Below are positions 17,963 through 26,392 of a DNA stretch of 58,504 nt, piece by piece (within the stretch, counting starts at the first letter, position 1; the number at the start of each line of letters is the position of its first letter). The stretch covers positions 48,001 to 106,504 of the forward strand of contig CACMRS010000001.1 in NCBI GenBank assembly GCA_902616165.1, in the 5' to 3' direction. This DNA is from an uncultured Pelagibacteraceae bacterium. Lineage in GTDB: Bacteria; Pseudomonadota; Alphaproteobacteria; Pelagibacterales; Pelagibacteraceae. Below the pieces are notes generated by a model, which was not told where the DNA came from, ran no database searches, and worked only from the letters and a program-made list of their open reading frames with translations. A program made the position numbers and the translations under genes.

Positions 17963-18926
17963 TAAATTCTTTCATAACAATAGAGTGATCAAGTCTTCTT
18001 AATACGTATTCTTTAGGATAAAGTTTCTTATAACTTTTCATGTTTGAAAGAAAACCACATTTTATTTTAAGCTTATTTATTATTTTTAGAGTGTCTTTAT
18101 TAAATGACCCATTCGGGTAAGATATAGATATAGGCTCTTTATTGAGAACTTTTTTTAAATGTATAAAGTTTTTTTTAAGTTCATCTAATTGTTTAACATA
18201 ATTTAGTTCAGATAATTTATAAGGGTGATTGTATGCATGCATTCCAATCATATGTCCGGCATTTGACAGTTTTTTTAAGTGTGAATTTTTTAACCATAAG
18301 TTTTTAGATAATTTTTTTTTATTTGTTTTTTTCTCAGTCATCATTTTATTTAAAATATTATTATATTGGATTTGAGTTAAAACATGATCTCGTAAAAATC
18401 TAAATTCAATATCCTTATCTGAATAAATTGGATAAAATTTTTTCATGAATTTAAAGAAAATTTTATATTTTTTAATTTTTTTTAATATAAAGTTTTTATC
18501 TGTATGATTAGAAAAATTGAAAAAAAATTCGTCAAAATTTTTATAGTATATTGACCTAAATTTTCTATGAATTTCAAAGTTGTCTATTTCACCATTAAAT
18601 ACTGAAGAATAAATAAACCAAAATGCTTTTAAATTATATTTATTTAGTATTTTCAAAGCTACGTCATACTGACTTAAAAGAGCATCATCAAAAGTCAGAC
18701 AAATATCTTTTTTTTTTAGTTTTTTTTTTTCTACCTTTAAAATCCACTCTTCAGGTGTTAGAATAGTAAAATTTTTTTTTAAGAATTTAATAATATTTTC
18801 AAATTGATTTTTATCAATTGATCCTTGACCAAATTTTTTAATTTTTCTTGAATGGAAATGATGAAACATCACTCCAAAAGGCATTGATGATAGTTTTTTT
18901 ATATTTTTTTTATATGTAACTCTCAA
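17955..18926 (-). CDS. Polysaccharide deacetylase (NodB-type)
   Basis: This 323-residue protein has the NodB signatures. ICLTFDDALLSQYD contains Asp80 and Asp81, GMHAYNHPYKLSEL provides the two metal-binding His residues (HxxxH), and ISISYPNGSFNKDTL lies downstream. These enzymes remove acetyl groups from polysaccharide or sugar amines. The first ATG overlaps the amidinotransferase gene by 17 bases; ATGs 14 and 19 codons further in are alternatives, the former giving MPFGVMFHHFHS, a family-like start. A central insertion of about 90 residues separates motif 1 from motif 2. A free amine created here could be the acceptor for the adjacent amidinotransferase. Confidence 0.83.
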   Translation of the reverse strand: MRVTYKKNIKKLSSMPFGVMFHHFHSRKIKKFGQGSIDKNQFENIIKFLKKNFTILTPEEWILKVEKKKLKKKDICLTFDDALLSQYDVALKILNKYNLKAFWFIYSSVFNGEIDNFEIHRKFRSIYYKNFDEFFFNFSNHTDKNFILKKIKKYKIFFKFMKKFYPIYSDKDIEFRFLRDHVLTQIQYNNILNKMMTEKKTNKKKLSKNLWLKNSHLKKLSNAGHMIGMHAYNHPYKLSELNYVKQLDELKKNFIHLKKVLNKEPISISYPNGSFNKDTLKIINKLKIKCGFLSNMKSYKKLYPKEYVLRRLDHSIVMKEFIK

Positions 18927-20106
18927 GTTTGCTATCTCGGACAGTGTCTAACGTTGCACAATGAATACCACCACCTTGCGTATACATATGCCTCAAATTA
19001 ACTGTTATCACATTTAATTTATACGTTTCAAGTAATTCAATCATTTTTGTTTGTCTTTGATCAACTAGCACCGTATTTTGATCAAGTGAAAGTAGGTTCA
19101 TACCCACCCAAGGAGAACTCATATAACCTAAATTAGTTTTAAAACCTAACTCTGTGAGTTCTTTAGCAATTTCGTCTCTTACTTCATTTTGAAATTTTAA
19201 CTCATTTTCAGAAGTTGGAGCTACATCATCAAACCAAATTTTATCCCATTTCTCAAATATTTTTGGTAGATTTTTTGGGTTAGCTCTTTTACTATTTAAA
19301 AGAACCAATCCTGGTCTTAAACATAAAACTGTAGAGTCTAAATGACTAGCTCTATATAGACTATCTGTAACATGTACTTTATAATCATTACCTAAAACAC
19401 TTTGAAGCCACTTGGCACCTTTATAATTTCCAGATGATGATACCAAATAAAGTAAATCTTTTCCCATTCTTACAGTATTAGCTGCTTCAAATAATATTTC
19501 GTCTTCTTTTAATTTATGAAGTTTCTCTAATCTACCACCTGTTAATTCTTTATGTTTAATATCTTCTTCAGTAAGTACTCTTTTTTCTTCGTCTCTAAAA
19601 TATGGTAAAACTGGGTCTGTAGACAATTTGGGTTTAGGTCCTGCAATCCATTTAAAACCATTCTCAAAATATTTTTCATACCAAATTTCATAAAGTGCTG
19701 TGGTCTCAAAATACCTACTAATATTATGCGAAGGGCTTTCTATTACGTTATTTCCAACAACTAAATTTAAGTCTCTAACGTTGTATATATTATTTCCTGA
19801 TGAACTCCAGAAAGGTGAAGAATATATCTTTGAAATGTCATGAACTTTTGGCCGATAAACAGTAGCGCCAAATTCTTTTAGCTTAGAAGATAAATTTTCT
19901 AAATCTTCGTTTATTTCATCCACAAACCATTTCGGTGAAGCTTTTTTGCATAACTCGTAAGCTTTTAATAATATTTTTTCAGAGATTTTTTTTTCTGAAT
20001 GCCATTCTATTGTTGCTCCTAAACCTTCACCAGAGCCTACAATAATTTCTCTTAATTTATCCCACTCATTATGGCTGTTTATTTTTCCAGGTATATAATC
20101 AGTCAT
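18910..20106 (-). CDS. Amidinotransferase (StrB1/glycine amidinotransferase family)
   Basis: This 398-residue protein has the landmarks of arginine:amine amidinotransferases. An early VRDLNLVVGNNVIESPS carries the substrate-binding Asp, then FEAANTVRMGKDLLYLVS, RASHLDSTVLCLRPGLVLLN with the catalytic His and Asp, and the nucleophilic Cys383 in GGGIHCATLD. These enzymes move the amidino group of arginine to an amine and give a guanidino compound. Streptomycin (StrB1) and creatine synthesis are the classic cases. Between a polysaccharide deacetylase and a methyltransferase it could make a guanidino sugar or aminocyclitol. By memory alignment the Asn of FEAAN replaces an Asp of the animal enzyme, which should be verified. 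Confidence 0.86.
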   Translation of the reverse strand: MTDYIPGKINSHNEWDKLREIIVGSGEGLGATIEWHSEKKISEKILLKAYELCKKASPKWFVDEINEDLENLSSKLKEFGATVYRPKVHDISKIYSSPFWSSSGNNIYNVRDLNLVVGNNVIESPSHNISRYFETTALYEIWYEKYFENGFKWIAGPKPKLSTDPVLPYFRDEEKRVLTEEDIKHKELTGGRLEKLHKLKEDEILFEAANTVRMGKDLLYLVSSSGNYKGAKWLQSVLGNDYKVHVTDSLYRASHLDSTVLCLRPGLVLLNSKRANPKNLPKIFEKWDKIWFDDVAPTSENELKFQNEVRDEIAKELTELGFKTNLGYMSSPWVGMNLLSLDQNTVLVDQRQTKMIELLETYKLNVITVNLRHMYTQGGGIHCATLDTVRDSKLESYI

Positions 20107-20115
20107 ATAAAAAAA

Positions 20116-21318
20116 TTATTTTTTATAACCTATAAAATCTATATGTCTAATACCTTGGGCACCTCTAAATAATTCTCTACATTTAGAAATATACTTTTTA
20201 GATTTATATAAATCTTTTGTATCTAAAACAGATAAAAAACCATTAACCTCTTTACAAAATGTGCTTGTACGATTTTTTAAATATTTTTCAAAATTCATAG
20301 ACTTTAAAGTTTTATTATAATTAATTACTTTTTTTGATAAAACATTAAGTGATTTTTTTTGAATATCCTCTAAATTATAATCATCAATGTAATCAACCAT
20401 ATCATCTTGATGTTTTGCCAGTTTTTCAATTCCTTTAAATACTTTTGGAATTTCAATTTTATCCATTTTGTTTTGTATCAACCAATAAGACTCTATAAAT
20501 GAAGTAAGTTGCATAAATTTTTCAATATCAAACATTGGACGGTGATGTAAAGAGTCACCAAAAACTGATGGCATTATATTTGGATATGAAGAATATATTT
20601 TAATTTTATTTTTTTTAAACCAAGTTAAAACCTCTTTTATTGATGGATTTGTTAATCTTGGAACAACCCATTTATCAAAAATAATACATCTTCTTGTTCT
20701 ATTTGCAAATTTTTGAGATCGATCTAGATCTTCTTTAAATAAAACTTCAGCAACCTTAACCATGTCATCCCAGTTGTCTGCAAAATTAAAAATCGCAAGT
20801 CTTTGTAACATATTTTGAAAGTTTCCACTTTTATTACCATCTCCGTAAATTAAATATCCACCAGGTTTAACAAGAGATGCTAATTTTTTAAAAGCTCTTT
20901 CTGGATCATTAGTATGTGCAAACACACCTCTGCTGTGAGCAATATCATATTTCTTACTTGTTTTAAAATCATAGATTGATTTATTTATAAACTTATTTTG
21001 ATTAAATTTTTTGGAATATTTTTTGAAAATATTTTTTGAAATTTTAAAAGCATTTGGGTTCATTTCAACTAGTGTACATTTGGCACCCCAGTTATCAAAA
21101 TAAACAGTGTTTTCTCCTGTTCCTGATCCAAGATCAATTAAATTTTTTCCGCTGAACATATTTTTAGGAAATTTCATCAAATCATGATAGTGAAACTCCA
21201 TAACATTTTTCCAATGATTAAATTCTTTTTTAGATTTATCAGAGTAATAAATAGACGGTATTTCTTCTTGAAAAGCTTTAAGAACACCAGCTTGAATATT
21301 TTTGAATTTATTTGCCAT
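20116..21318 (-). CDS. Class I SAM-dependent methyltransferase with C-terminal extension
   Basis: This 400-residue protein has the SAM-binding motif GKNLIDLGSGTGENTVYFD near residues 57-75, an acidic post-strand residue in CTLVEMNPNAF, then YDIAHSRGVFAHTNDPERAF and KPGGYLIYGDG. The methyltransferase core ends near residue 170. The remaining ~230 residues have no domain I recognise. It is 9 bases upstream of the amidinotransferase gene in the same direction, and divergent from the gene at 21470. Methylation of the same sugar or cyclitol is inferred. Confidence 0.8.
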   Translation of the reverse strand: MANKFKNIQAGVLKAFQEEIPSIYYSDKSKKEFNHWKNVMEFHYHDLMKFPKNMFSGKNLIDLGSGTGENTVYFDNWGAKCTLVEMNPNAFKISKNIFKKYSKKFNQNKFINKSIYDFKTSKKYDIAHSRGVFAHTNDPERAFKKLASLVKPGGYLIYGDGNKSGNFQNMLQRLAIFNFADNWDDMVKVAEVLFKEDLDRSQKFANRTRRCIIFDKWVVPRLTNPSIKEVLTWFKKNKIKIYSSYPNIMPSVFGDSLHHRPMFDIEKFMQLTSFIESYWLIQNKMDKIEIPKVFKGIEKLAKHQDDMVDYIDDYNLEDIQKKSLNVLSKKVINYNKTLKSMNFEKYLKNRTSTFCKEVNGFLSVLDTKDLYKSKKYISKCRELFRGAQGIRHIDFIGYKK

Positions 21319-21416
21319 AATGTAATAGTTTTGGTTGATTTTAATATTAAAAAATTACCTTATACATAACAAATTCCCTAATACAAGTTATTTAATAAAA
21401 TTAAAATTTATAGGTT

Positions 21417-21434
21417 TGTTAATATAAATTAACA
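21417..21434. promoter_or_regulatory. Inverted repeat TGTTAAT-ATAA-ATTAACA in a divergent intergenic region
   Basis: A perfect 7-base inverted repeat with a 4-base spacer lies 35 bases before the ATG at 21470, within the 151-base gap between divergent units (21319-21469). It resembles the palindrome at 13300-13311. It might be a regulator site or simply an A/T palindrome. Promoters for both directions must lie in this gap, but I cannot pick out convincing -35/-10 pairs. Confidence 0.22.
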
Positions 21435-21469
21435 TTATCTGGTTATTAGTCTAAAAATAAGCTGTAATC

Positions 21470-22387
21470 ATGAAAAATTTTTTTTTGACAGGTGTCTCAG
21501 GTTTACTTGGCTTAAACTTTTTTTTAAATTTAAAAAATAATTATCGTATTTATTCACTAATTCATAAAAAAAAAATTTCTGGTATCAAAAATATAAAATT
21601 AAAATTACAGCATTCAAATAAGATTAAAAAATTTCTCTTAAAAAAAAAAATTAATTATTTTATTCACACAGCTGCAATCACAAACATTGAGAATTGTGAG
21701 AAAAACAAAAAAAAAGCAAATGATACCAATGTGAAATTAACATTAAAACTATCTAAGATTTGTGATCAAATTGGTATTAAATTTATATTTGTTTCATCCG
21801 ATCATTTATTTGATGGAAAAAAAAAATTTTATAATGAAAATGATTTTACTTGTCCTTTGAATTATTATGCGAAAACTAAAGTGGAAGCAGAAAAAAAACT
21901 TTTAAAACATAATCCTTCATGCCTCATAATTAGAACAAATTTTTTTGGTTTTGGACCAAATTATAGAAAATCATTTAGTGATTGGATAATTGATTCTCTT
22001 AAAAATAATCATAAAATTCACGTATTTAAAGACGTTTATTTTACGCCTGTAAGCATTGATTTTTTAATTAAATCATTAGTTAAAATTATAGATAAAAATA
22101 TTTCAGGAATAATTAATATTTCGTCAGATAAAAAGATATCAAAATATGATTTTGCATTAAAGTTGGCTAAAAAATTCAAACTAAATCATAAATTGATCAT
22201 TCCATCTTTCTTTAGTGAAATAAAAAAAAAGAATAATTTAGTAAACAGACCTAAAAACATGTCTTTAAATAATAAAAAACTAAAAAGTACTTTAAATTTA
22301 AAACATATTGATATTGATAATATGATAAACTCACTATATTTATCAAGAAAATCGAAAACCGTATTGTCAATAAAAAAAATTAAATGA
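21470..22387 (+). CDS. RmlD-like sugar-nucleotide reductase (SDR)
   Basis: This 305-residue extended SDR resembles dTDP-4-dehydrorhamnose reductase. It has LTGVSGLLGLNFFLNL at the start, HTAAITNIENCEKNK near residue 65, FVSSDHLFDG near residue 102, and YxxxK within NYYAKTKVEAEKKL. NISSDKKISKYDFALKLAKKF matches the RmlD C-terminal region. No rmlA, rmlB or rmlC is visible, so rhamnose is not assured. It is coupled by a 4-base overlap to the acetyltransferase gene. Confidence 0.8.
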   Translation: MKNFFLTGVSGLLGLNFFLNLKNNYRIYSLIHKKKISGIKNIKLKLQHSNKIKKFLLKKKINYFIHTAAITNIENCEKNKKKANDTNVKLTLKLSKICDQIGIKFIFVSSDHLFDGKKKFYNENDFTCPLNYYAKTKVEAEKKLLKHNPSCLIIRTNFFGFGPNYRKSFSDWIIDSLKNNHKIHVFKDVYFTPVSIDFLIKSLVKIIDKNISGIINISSDKKISKYDFALKLAKKFKLNHKLIIPSFFSEIKKKNNLVNRPKNMSLNNKKLKSTLNLKHIDIDNMINSLYLSRKSKTVLSIKKIK

Positions 22388-22974
22388 AAAAAAAAATAAT
22401 TCTAATTGGATCTGGAGGTCATGCACTTTCTTGTATTGATGTAATTGAGGCAACCAAAAAATATGTAATATGTGGTTTAGTTTCTGATGACAAAAAACCT
22501 GGGACTAAAATTCTAAATTATCCGATATTAGTTGGTTTAAATAATGTTGAAAAAGTTTTAAAAATTACAAAAAATTTAATATTAGCATTTGGAAGCATAT
22601 ATGATTGTGAAAAGAGGTCAAAAATTTTTAATAAACTAAAAAAAAAAGGATTTGTATTTCAGTCTGTGGTTTCCCCAAATTCTTACGTGTCTAAAAATTC
22701 AAAAATAGGACCTGGCACTATTGTAATGCATGGATCAATTATAAATTCAGGTGTTGAAATAGGAGAAAATTGCATAATTAATTCTAATTCTTTAATTGAA
22801 CATGATTGTATACTGTCGTCTAATTGCCATGTATCTACTAGCGCAACTTTAAATGGTGGAGTAATAGTAGGAAAAGATAGCTTCATCGGAAGTAGATCTG
22901 TAATAAAAGAAGGTTGTATATTGAAATCCAATTCTTTTGTTAAGATGGGCCAAGTTGTTAAAAGCAATTTATAA
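22384..22974 (+). CDS. NeuD/PglD-type sugar O- or N-acetyltransferase
   Basis: This 196-residue protein has an N-terminal Rossmann-like domain (IILIGSGGHALSCIDVIEA) and a C-terminal left-handed beta-helix of hexapeptide repeats from about residue 95. LIEHDCILSSNCHVS carries the expected catalytic His. Length and architecture match PglD (acetylates UDP-4-amino-bacillosamine) and NeuD (sialic-acid O-acetyltransferase). Since PglE- and PglF-like genes are present at 54992-57619 without an adjacent pglD, this could supply that step. The neuBCA cassette at 28148 is a second possible partner. Confidence 0.85.
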   Translation: MKKKIILIGSGGHALSCIDVIEATKKYVICGLVSDDKKPGTKILNYPILVGLNNVEKVLKITKNLILAFGSIYDCEKRSKIFNKLKKKGFVFQSVVSPNSYVSKNSKIGPGTIVMHGSIINSGVEIGENCIINSNSLIEHDCILSSNCHVSTSATLNGGVIVGKDSFIGSRSVIKEGCILKSNSFVKMGQVVKSNL

Positions 22975-22982
22975 TTAATAAT

Positions 22983-23918
22983 ATGATTACAAAATTACTA
23001 AATTCGAAAAAAAACAATTATTTATGTACTTTGGCAATAGGACATAAATATTTGAATAATTTTAAAAAATATTCTTATAAACATTTTTATAACTACTGCA
23101 GAAAAAATGATATAGGTATTATAATTATTACTAAAAATTTAGTTGATAAATCCTCTTCTGACTGGAAAAAGCCTGAATGGCAAAAATTGATTGCACCCCA
23201 AATAATTAAAAATAAATATAAGGATGTAAAAAATATCTGTATGATTGACACTGATATTTTAATAAATGAAAATTCACCTAATATTTTTCAATTCCATAAA
23301 AAAAATTCCATAAGTGTAGTCTCTGTAAGGTATAAAATGCCTTATAAGTGGGAAGTGGTCACAAAAAAAATTTCTTTTTTAAGAAACAAATTTTATGATA
23401 AAAACTATCCACTAGATTCAGCACTACATATATCGCTTAAAGACTTATATAAATTTCATAATTTTAAACCGCAGAAAGATGAATTTTGCGCAGGAGTCTA
23501 TGTTATTTCAGAAAACTATTTTAAGCAGTTTTATGATTTTTATTTTCAATTTGATAACAATATAAAATCTATAACTGATGGAGGAGAACAGACTCATTTT
23601 AATTACTTTATACAAAGCAATTTTAAAATAAATCTACTAGACTATAAATTTCAAGCTTTATGGATTTATGAAATGTCAAATTATTTTCCATTTCTTTATT
23701 CAAAAAAATATAAAAAAAACAAAAAATTAATTGCAAATTGTATTGCTACATCGTTAATGAATAATTACTTTTTACATTTTGCTGGAAGTTGGCATGAAGC
23801 TAAAATGTGGAAAAATAGAAATTTGAATGATCTATTTGATAGAAAATATCTAAAAAATTTTGAAAATTTTAAAAAGAAAAAGCTAAAAGGTAAACCTTTA
23901 GGGAAAATCACTCCCTAA
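22983..23918 (+). CDS. Putative GT-A glycosyltransferase
   Basis: This 311-residue protein has the segment NICMIDTDILINE, with a DxD at Asp89/Asp91, which is the metal and nucleotide-sugar motif of GT-A transferases. AGVYVISENYFKQF and GGEQTHFNYFIQ later resemble GT8-like or related folds (inference). It lies 8 bases after the acetyltransferase gene and 10 bases before a Wzy-like membrane protein gene. That GT plus Wzy-like order is repeated at 46413. I do not recognise a specific family. Confidence 0.55.
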   Translation: MITKLLNSKKNNYLCTLAIGHKYLNNFKKYSYKHFYNYCRKNDIGIIIITKNLVDKSSSDWKKPEWQKLIAPQIIKNKYKDVKNICMIDTDILINENSPNIFQFHKKNSISVVSVRYKMPYKWEVVTKKISFLRNKFYDKNYPLDSALHISLKDLYKFHNFKPQKDEFCAGVYVISENYFKQFYDFYFQFDNNIKSITDGGEQTHFNYFIQSNFKINLLDYKFQALWIYEMSNYFPFLYSKKYKKNKKLIANCIATSLMNNYFLHFAGSWHEAKMWKNRNLNDLFDRKYLKNFENFKKKKLKGKPLGKITP

Positions 23919-23928
23919 AGTAATTTAA

Positions 23929-25125
23929 ATGCTGTTTTATAATAGTTTATTATATTCAATTTCGTTATCATTAATAATTATATTTGTAAATTTTGTTATA
24001 TTTTATTTTTACAGCACAACGCGTAAAATCGAAAAAAATATTTCAAATGCGATTTTTTTTATCAGCTTGATATTTACTATTTTTTATCTTTCAAATGATA
24101 TTTTATCTTTACTTAAAATATCACCAGGTTCAGATGCAATTAGTTATTATTTTAATGCAGAGGAAAAAATAAAATATGAAAAAATTCCTTTTATACCAGG
24201 TCATAATTTTTTTCTTTATTTAGTATATATTTTGAAGAAACTAAGTTTTGATTTTGTTTCTACCAATTTTCTATTTGGACTCTTTAGCTCAATTTCTTCG
24301 TTAATTTTTTACGATTGTATATCTAAATATTTTACTAATAAGTATGATAATTATATTATTTTATTTTTTATATTTTTACCTTCTTATAATTTTTGGAGTT
24401 CAGGAATTTCAAAAGATACTATCACTATATTTTTATTTTCAGTTTTTATTCTCTCTTTTATAAAAAATAATTTAAAATATTTTTTGATATCATTAGTAAT
24501 TTTAAGTTTTATTAGATTGCATTTTGCATACTTAGTAATTTTAAGTTTTTTATTTACTTCAATAATATCGTTATTACTTTTTAAGTTTTTTAAAAACGGA
24601 TTTATGTTTTTTGGTAATAAAATAAATTTTGCAAACATGATAAATTTATCAGTGAGTTTAATTTTTTTGAGTTTATTTATTTTTTATTTTTTTTACCCAG
24701 ATCAATTATTTAGGATTAAAGAGACTATAGATCATTTTCAGAGCATGTATCCAGGTGAGAATTTTATAAAATCAACTAATTTTTTCATGAGAGCCTTGGA
24801 ATATCTATTCCGCCCATTTTTATGGGAAGAAGGAAGTTTATTTTTAAATTTTATTAAAATTGAAAATCTATTTTTGTTAATTTTATTATTATTTCTTTTC
24901 TATAATTTTGGGAGAATATTTGTAAGATTTAAAAAAGTTTTTTTTAATAGATTTGATTTAAAAATATTTATTTTAATAAGTTTTATTTTTATAGCTATTT
25001 TCCAAATATTATTAACTTCCAATTATGGTATAGCCTTAAGACAGAAATGGAGTTTTATTCCTGGTATAGTTTTTTTGCTTTATTATTTAAAATTTTTTTT
25101 GAAAAAAAATATTACAGAAAAATAA
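23929..25125 (+). CDS. Polytopic membrane protein, Wzy/EpsG-like polymerase candidate (copy 1)
   Basis: This 398-residue protein has about ten hydrophobic segments along its length. It is clearly paralogous to the protein at 47349: both have GxDAxxYY near residue 70, an FxPSxNFxxSGxxKDxxxxF segment near residue 150, and a C-terminal TSNxGIAxRQKW motif before the last helix. Size and topology suit a repeat-unit polymerase (Wzy or EpsG-like), acting in the inner membrane on lipid-linked units at the periplasmic side. No polymerase family signature is certain. Its end overlaps the convergent two-TM gene by 43 bases. Confidence 0.6.
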   Translation: MLFYNSLLYSISLSLIIIFVNFVIFYFYSTTRKIEKNISNAIFFISLIFTIFYLSNDILSLLKISPGSDAISYYFNAEEKIKYEKIPFIPGHNFFLYLVYILKKLSFDFVSTNFLFGLFSSISSLIFYDCISKYFTNKYDNYIILFFIFLPSYNFWSSGISKDTITIFLFSVFILSFIKNNLKYFLISLVILSFIRLHFAYLVILSFLFTSIISLLLFKFFKNGFMFFGNKINFANMINLSVSLIFLSLFIFYFFYPDQLFRIKETIDHFQSMYPGENFIKSTNFFMRALEYLFRPFLWEEGSLFLNFIKIENLFLLILLLFLFYNFGRIFVRFKKVFFNRFDLKIFILISFIFIAIFQILLTSNYGIALRQKWSFIPGIVFLLYYLKFFLKKNITEK

Positions 25126-25562
25126 AATAAGAAAGTTAATGAAGAAAAATAAAAAACAAAAGTAATAAAAATAAACAAACCTGATAAATTCAAATTTGTT
25201 ATTTTTGTTGATATTAAAAAATTAATTTTTTTTTGATAATTTTCTTTTATTTTTTTTTCAAAAATTAAAACACTTTTGTTTATTTTTTCTAAGTAATTAT
25301 CACAGTTATTATTTATAGATGAAGTAATGACATTAAATTTACCAATTCTAACGAAATTATCTAAATCTTTTCCAAGTGTGTCTATTTCGTTAATAATACT
25401 TGACTGAATAGAGTTACCAACTTCATTTAAATTAATTTTTTCGGAATTAAATTTGATTAAATTTACACATATTTGTTTAAAATTTTCTTTAGTATAATAA
25501 ACAGTTAATAACGAAAATATAAAAGCCAAAGATCCAAAAAAAAATAAAAGTTTTATTTTCAA
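25083..25562 (-). CDS. Small two-TM membrane protein, convergent with Wzy-like gene (copy 1)
   Basis: This 159-residue protein has a hydrophobic segment at about residues 4-22, a helical, charged middle (about 30-115), and a second hydrophobic segment at about 125-155. This is the topology of polysaccharide co-polymerases (Wzz), though it is much shorter and lacks a clear proline-rich motif. Its stop overlaps the Wzy-like gene tail-to-tail by 43 bases. A protein of the same architecture sits in the same convergent place at 48459. I recognise no family; a partner of the Wzy-like protein is inferred from the repeated pairing. Confidence 0.55.
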   Translation of the reverse strand: MKIKLLFFFGSLAFIFSLLTVYYTKENFKQICVNLIKFNSEKINLNEVGNSIQSSIINEIDTLGKDLDNFVRIGKFNVITSSINNNCDNYLEKINKSVLIFEKKIKENYQKKINFLISTKITNLNLSGLFIFITFVFYFSSLTFLFYFSVIFFFKKNFK

Positions 25563-25614
25563 AGTTATAGCTTCCTTAATTGTTTATAGATGTTAATGAT
25601 GTATATTTAAACAT

Positions 25615-26373
25615 ATGAAAAATCAAAATAAAAAAAATATTTACGTTGTAGGTGGCTCTGGTTTGTTGGGAAAATCAATAATTAATGCCCTAGATAATAA
25701 AGAAAATAATATAATCAATTTAGATATTAAAAAGTTTGGTAATAATTTTTCTTTTTTTGATTGTACTAAACTTAAAAGTTTAAAAAAAAATATTAATACT
25801 CAATTCCTTAAGCATGGATTTCCAAATATATTAATTAATTGTTCTTATCCAATTGTTGGAAATTGGAGTAAAAATAATTTTGAAAATCTAAATTTACAAA
25901 ATACAAAGTCTAACATAGAAGCTCATCTTTTAAGCTATACAATTATTGCAAATGAGTTTGCAAAAAAAATGGTTTCAAAAAACATAAAAGGTAAAATTAT
26001 TTTATTAAGCTCTATTTATGGTTTTTTAGCTCAAAACTCTAATAATTATAAAAAAACAAATATGCGAGAGAATGTAACGTATACTCTTATCAAATCAGGC
26101 ATCATTGGTTTAATTAAGCAAATGGCTTTTTTTTATGGAAAAAGAGGTTTAGAAGTAAATAGTGTAAGTCCTGGAGCGGTTTTGGGTCATGTTAAAGGAA
26201 GTAATAAAAAACAAAATAAAAAATTTATTTCACAATATTCAAATAACACAGCTTTAAAAAGATTAGCAAAACCTGAAGAAGTTGCAAACTTAATAAAATT
26301 TTTGTCTTCAAATGAATGCTCTTACATTACAGGACAAAACATTATTATTGATGGTGGCTATTCATCTATTTAA
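25615..26373 (+). CDS. Short-chain dehydrogenase/reductase (PtmA-like)
   Basis: This 252-residue classical SDR has a nucleotide-binding loop (YVVGGSGLLGKSI), NCSYPIVGNW in the NNAG-equivalent position, catalytic Ser in ILLSSIYGFLA, YxxxK in YTLIK, and VNSVSPGAVLGHV followed by ITGQNIIIDGGYSSI at the C-terminus. It is the first gene of a run that includes asnB, neuB, neuC and neuA. Campylobacter legionaminic-acid genes include a comparable SDR (PtmA). A role in nonulosonic acid precursor synthesis is inferred from context. Confidence 0.83.
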   Translation: MKNQNKKNIYVVGGSGLLGKSIINALDNKENNIINLDIKKFGNNFSFFDCTKLKSLKKNINTQFLKHGFPNILINCSYPIVGNWSKNNFENLNLQNTKSNIEAHLLSYTIIANEFAKKMVSKNIKGKIILLSSIYGFLAQNSNNYKKTNMRENVTYTLIKSGIIGLIKQMAFFYGKRGLEVNSVSPGAVLGHVKGSNKKQNKKFISQYSNNTALKRLAKPEEVANLIKFLSSNECSYITGQNIIIDGGYSSI

Positions 26374-26392
26374 ATAAAAAAAGAAAGATTAT

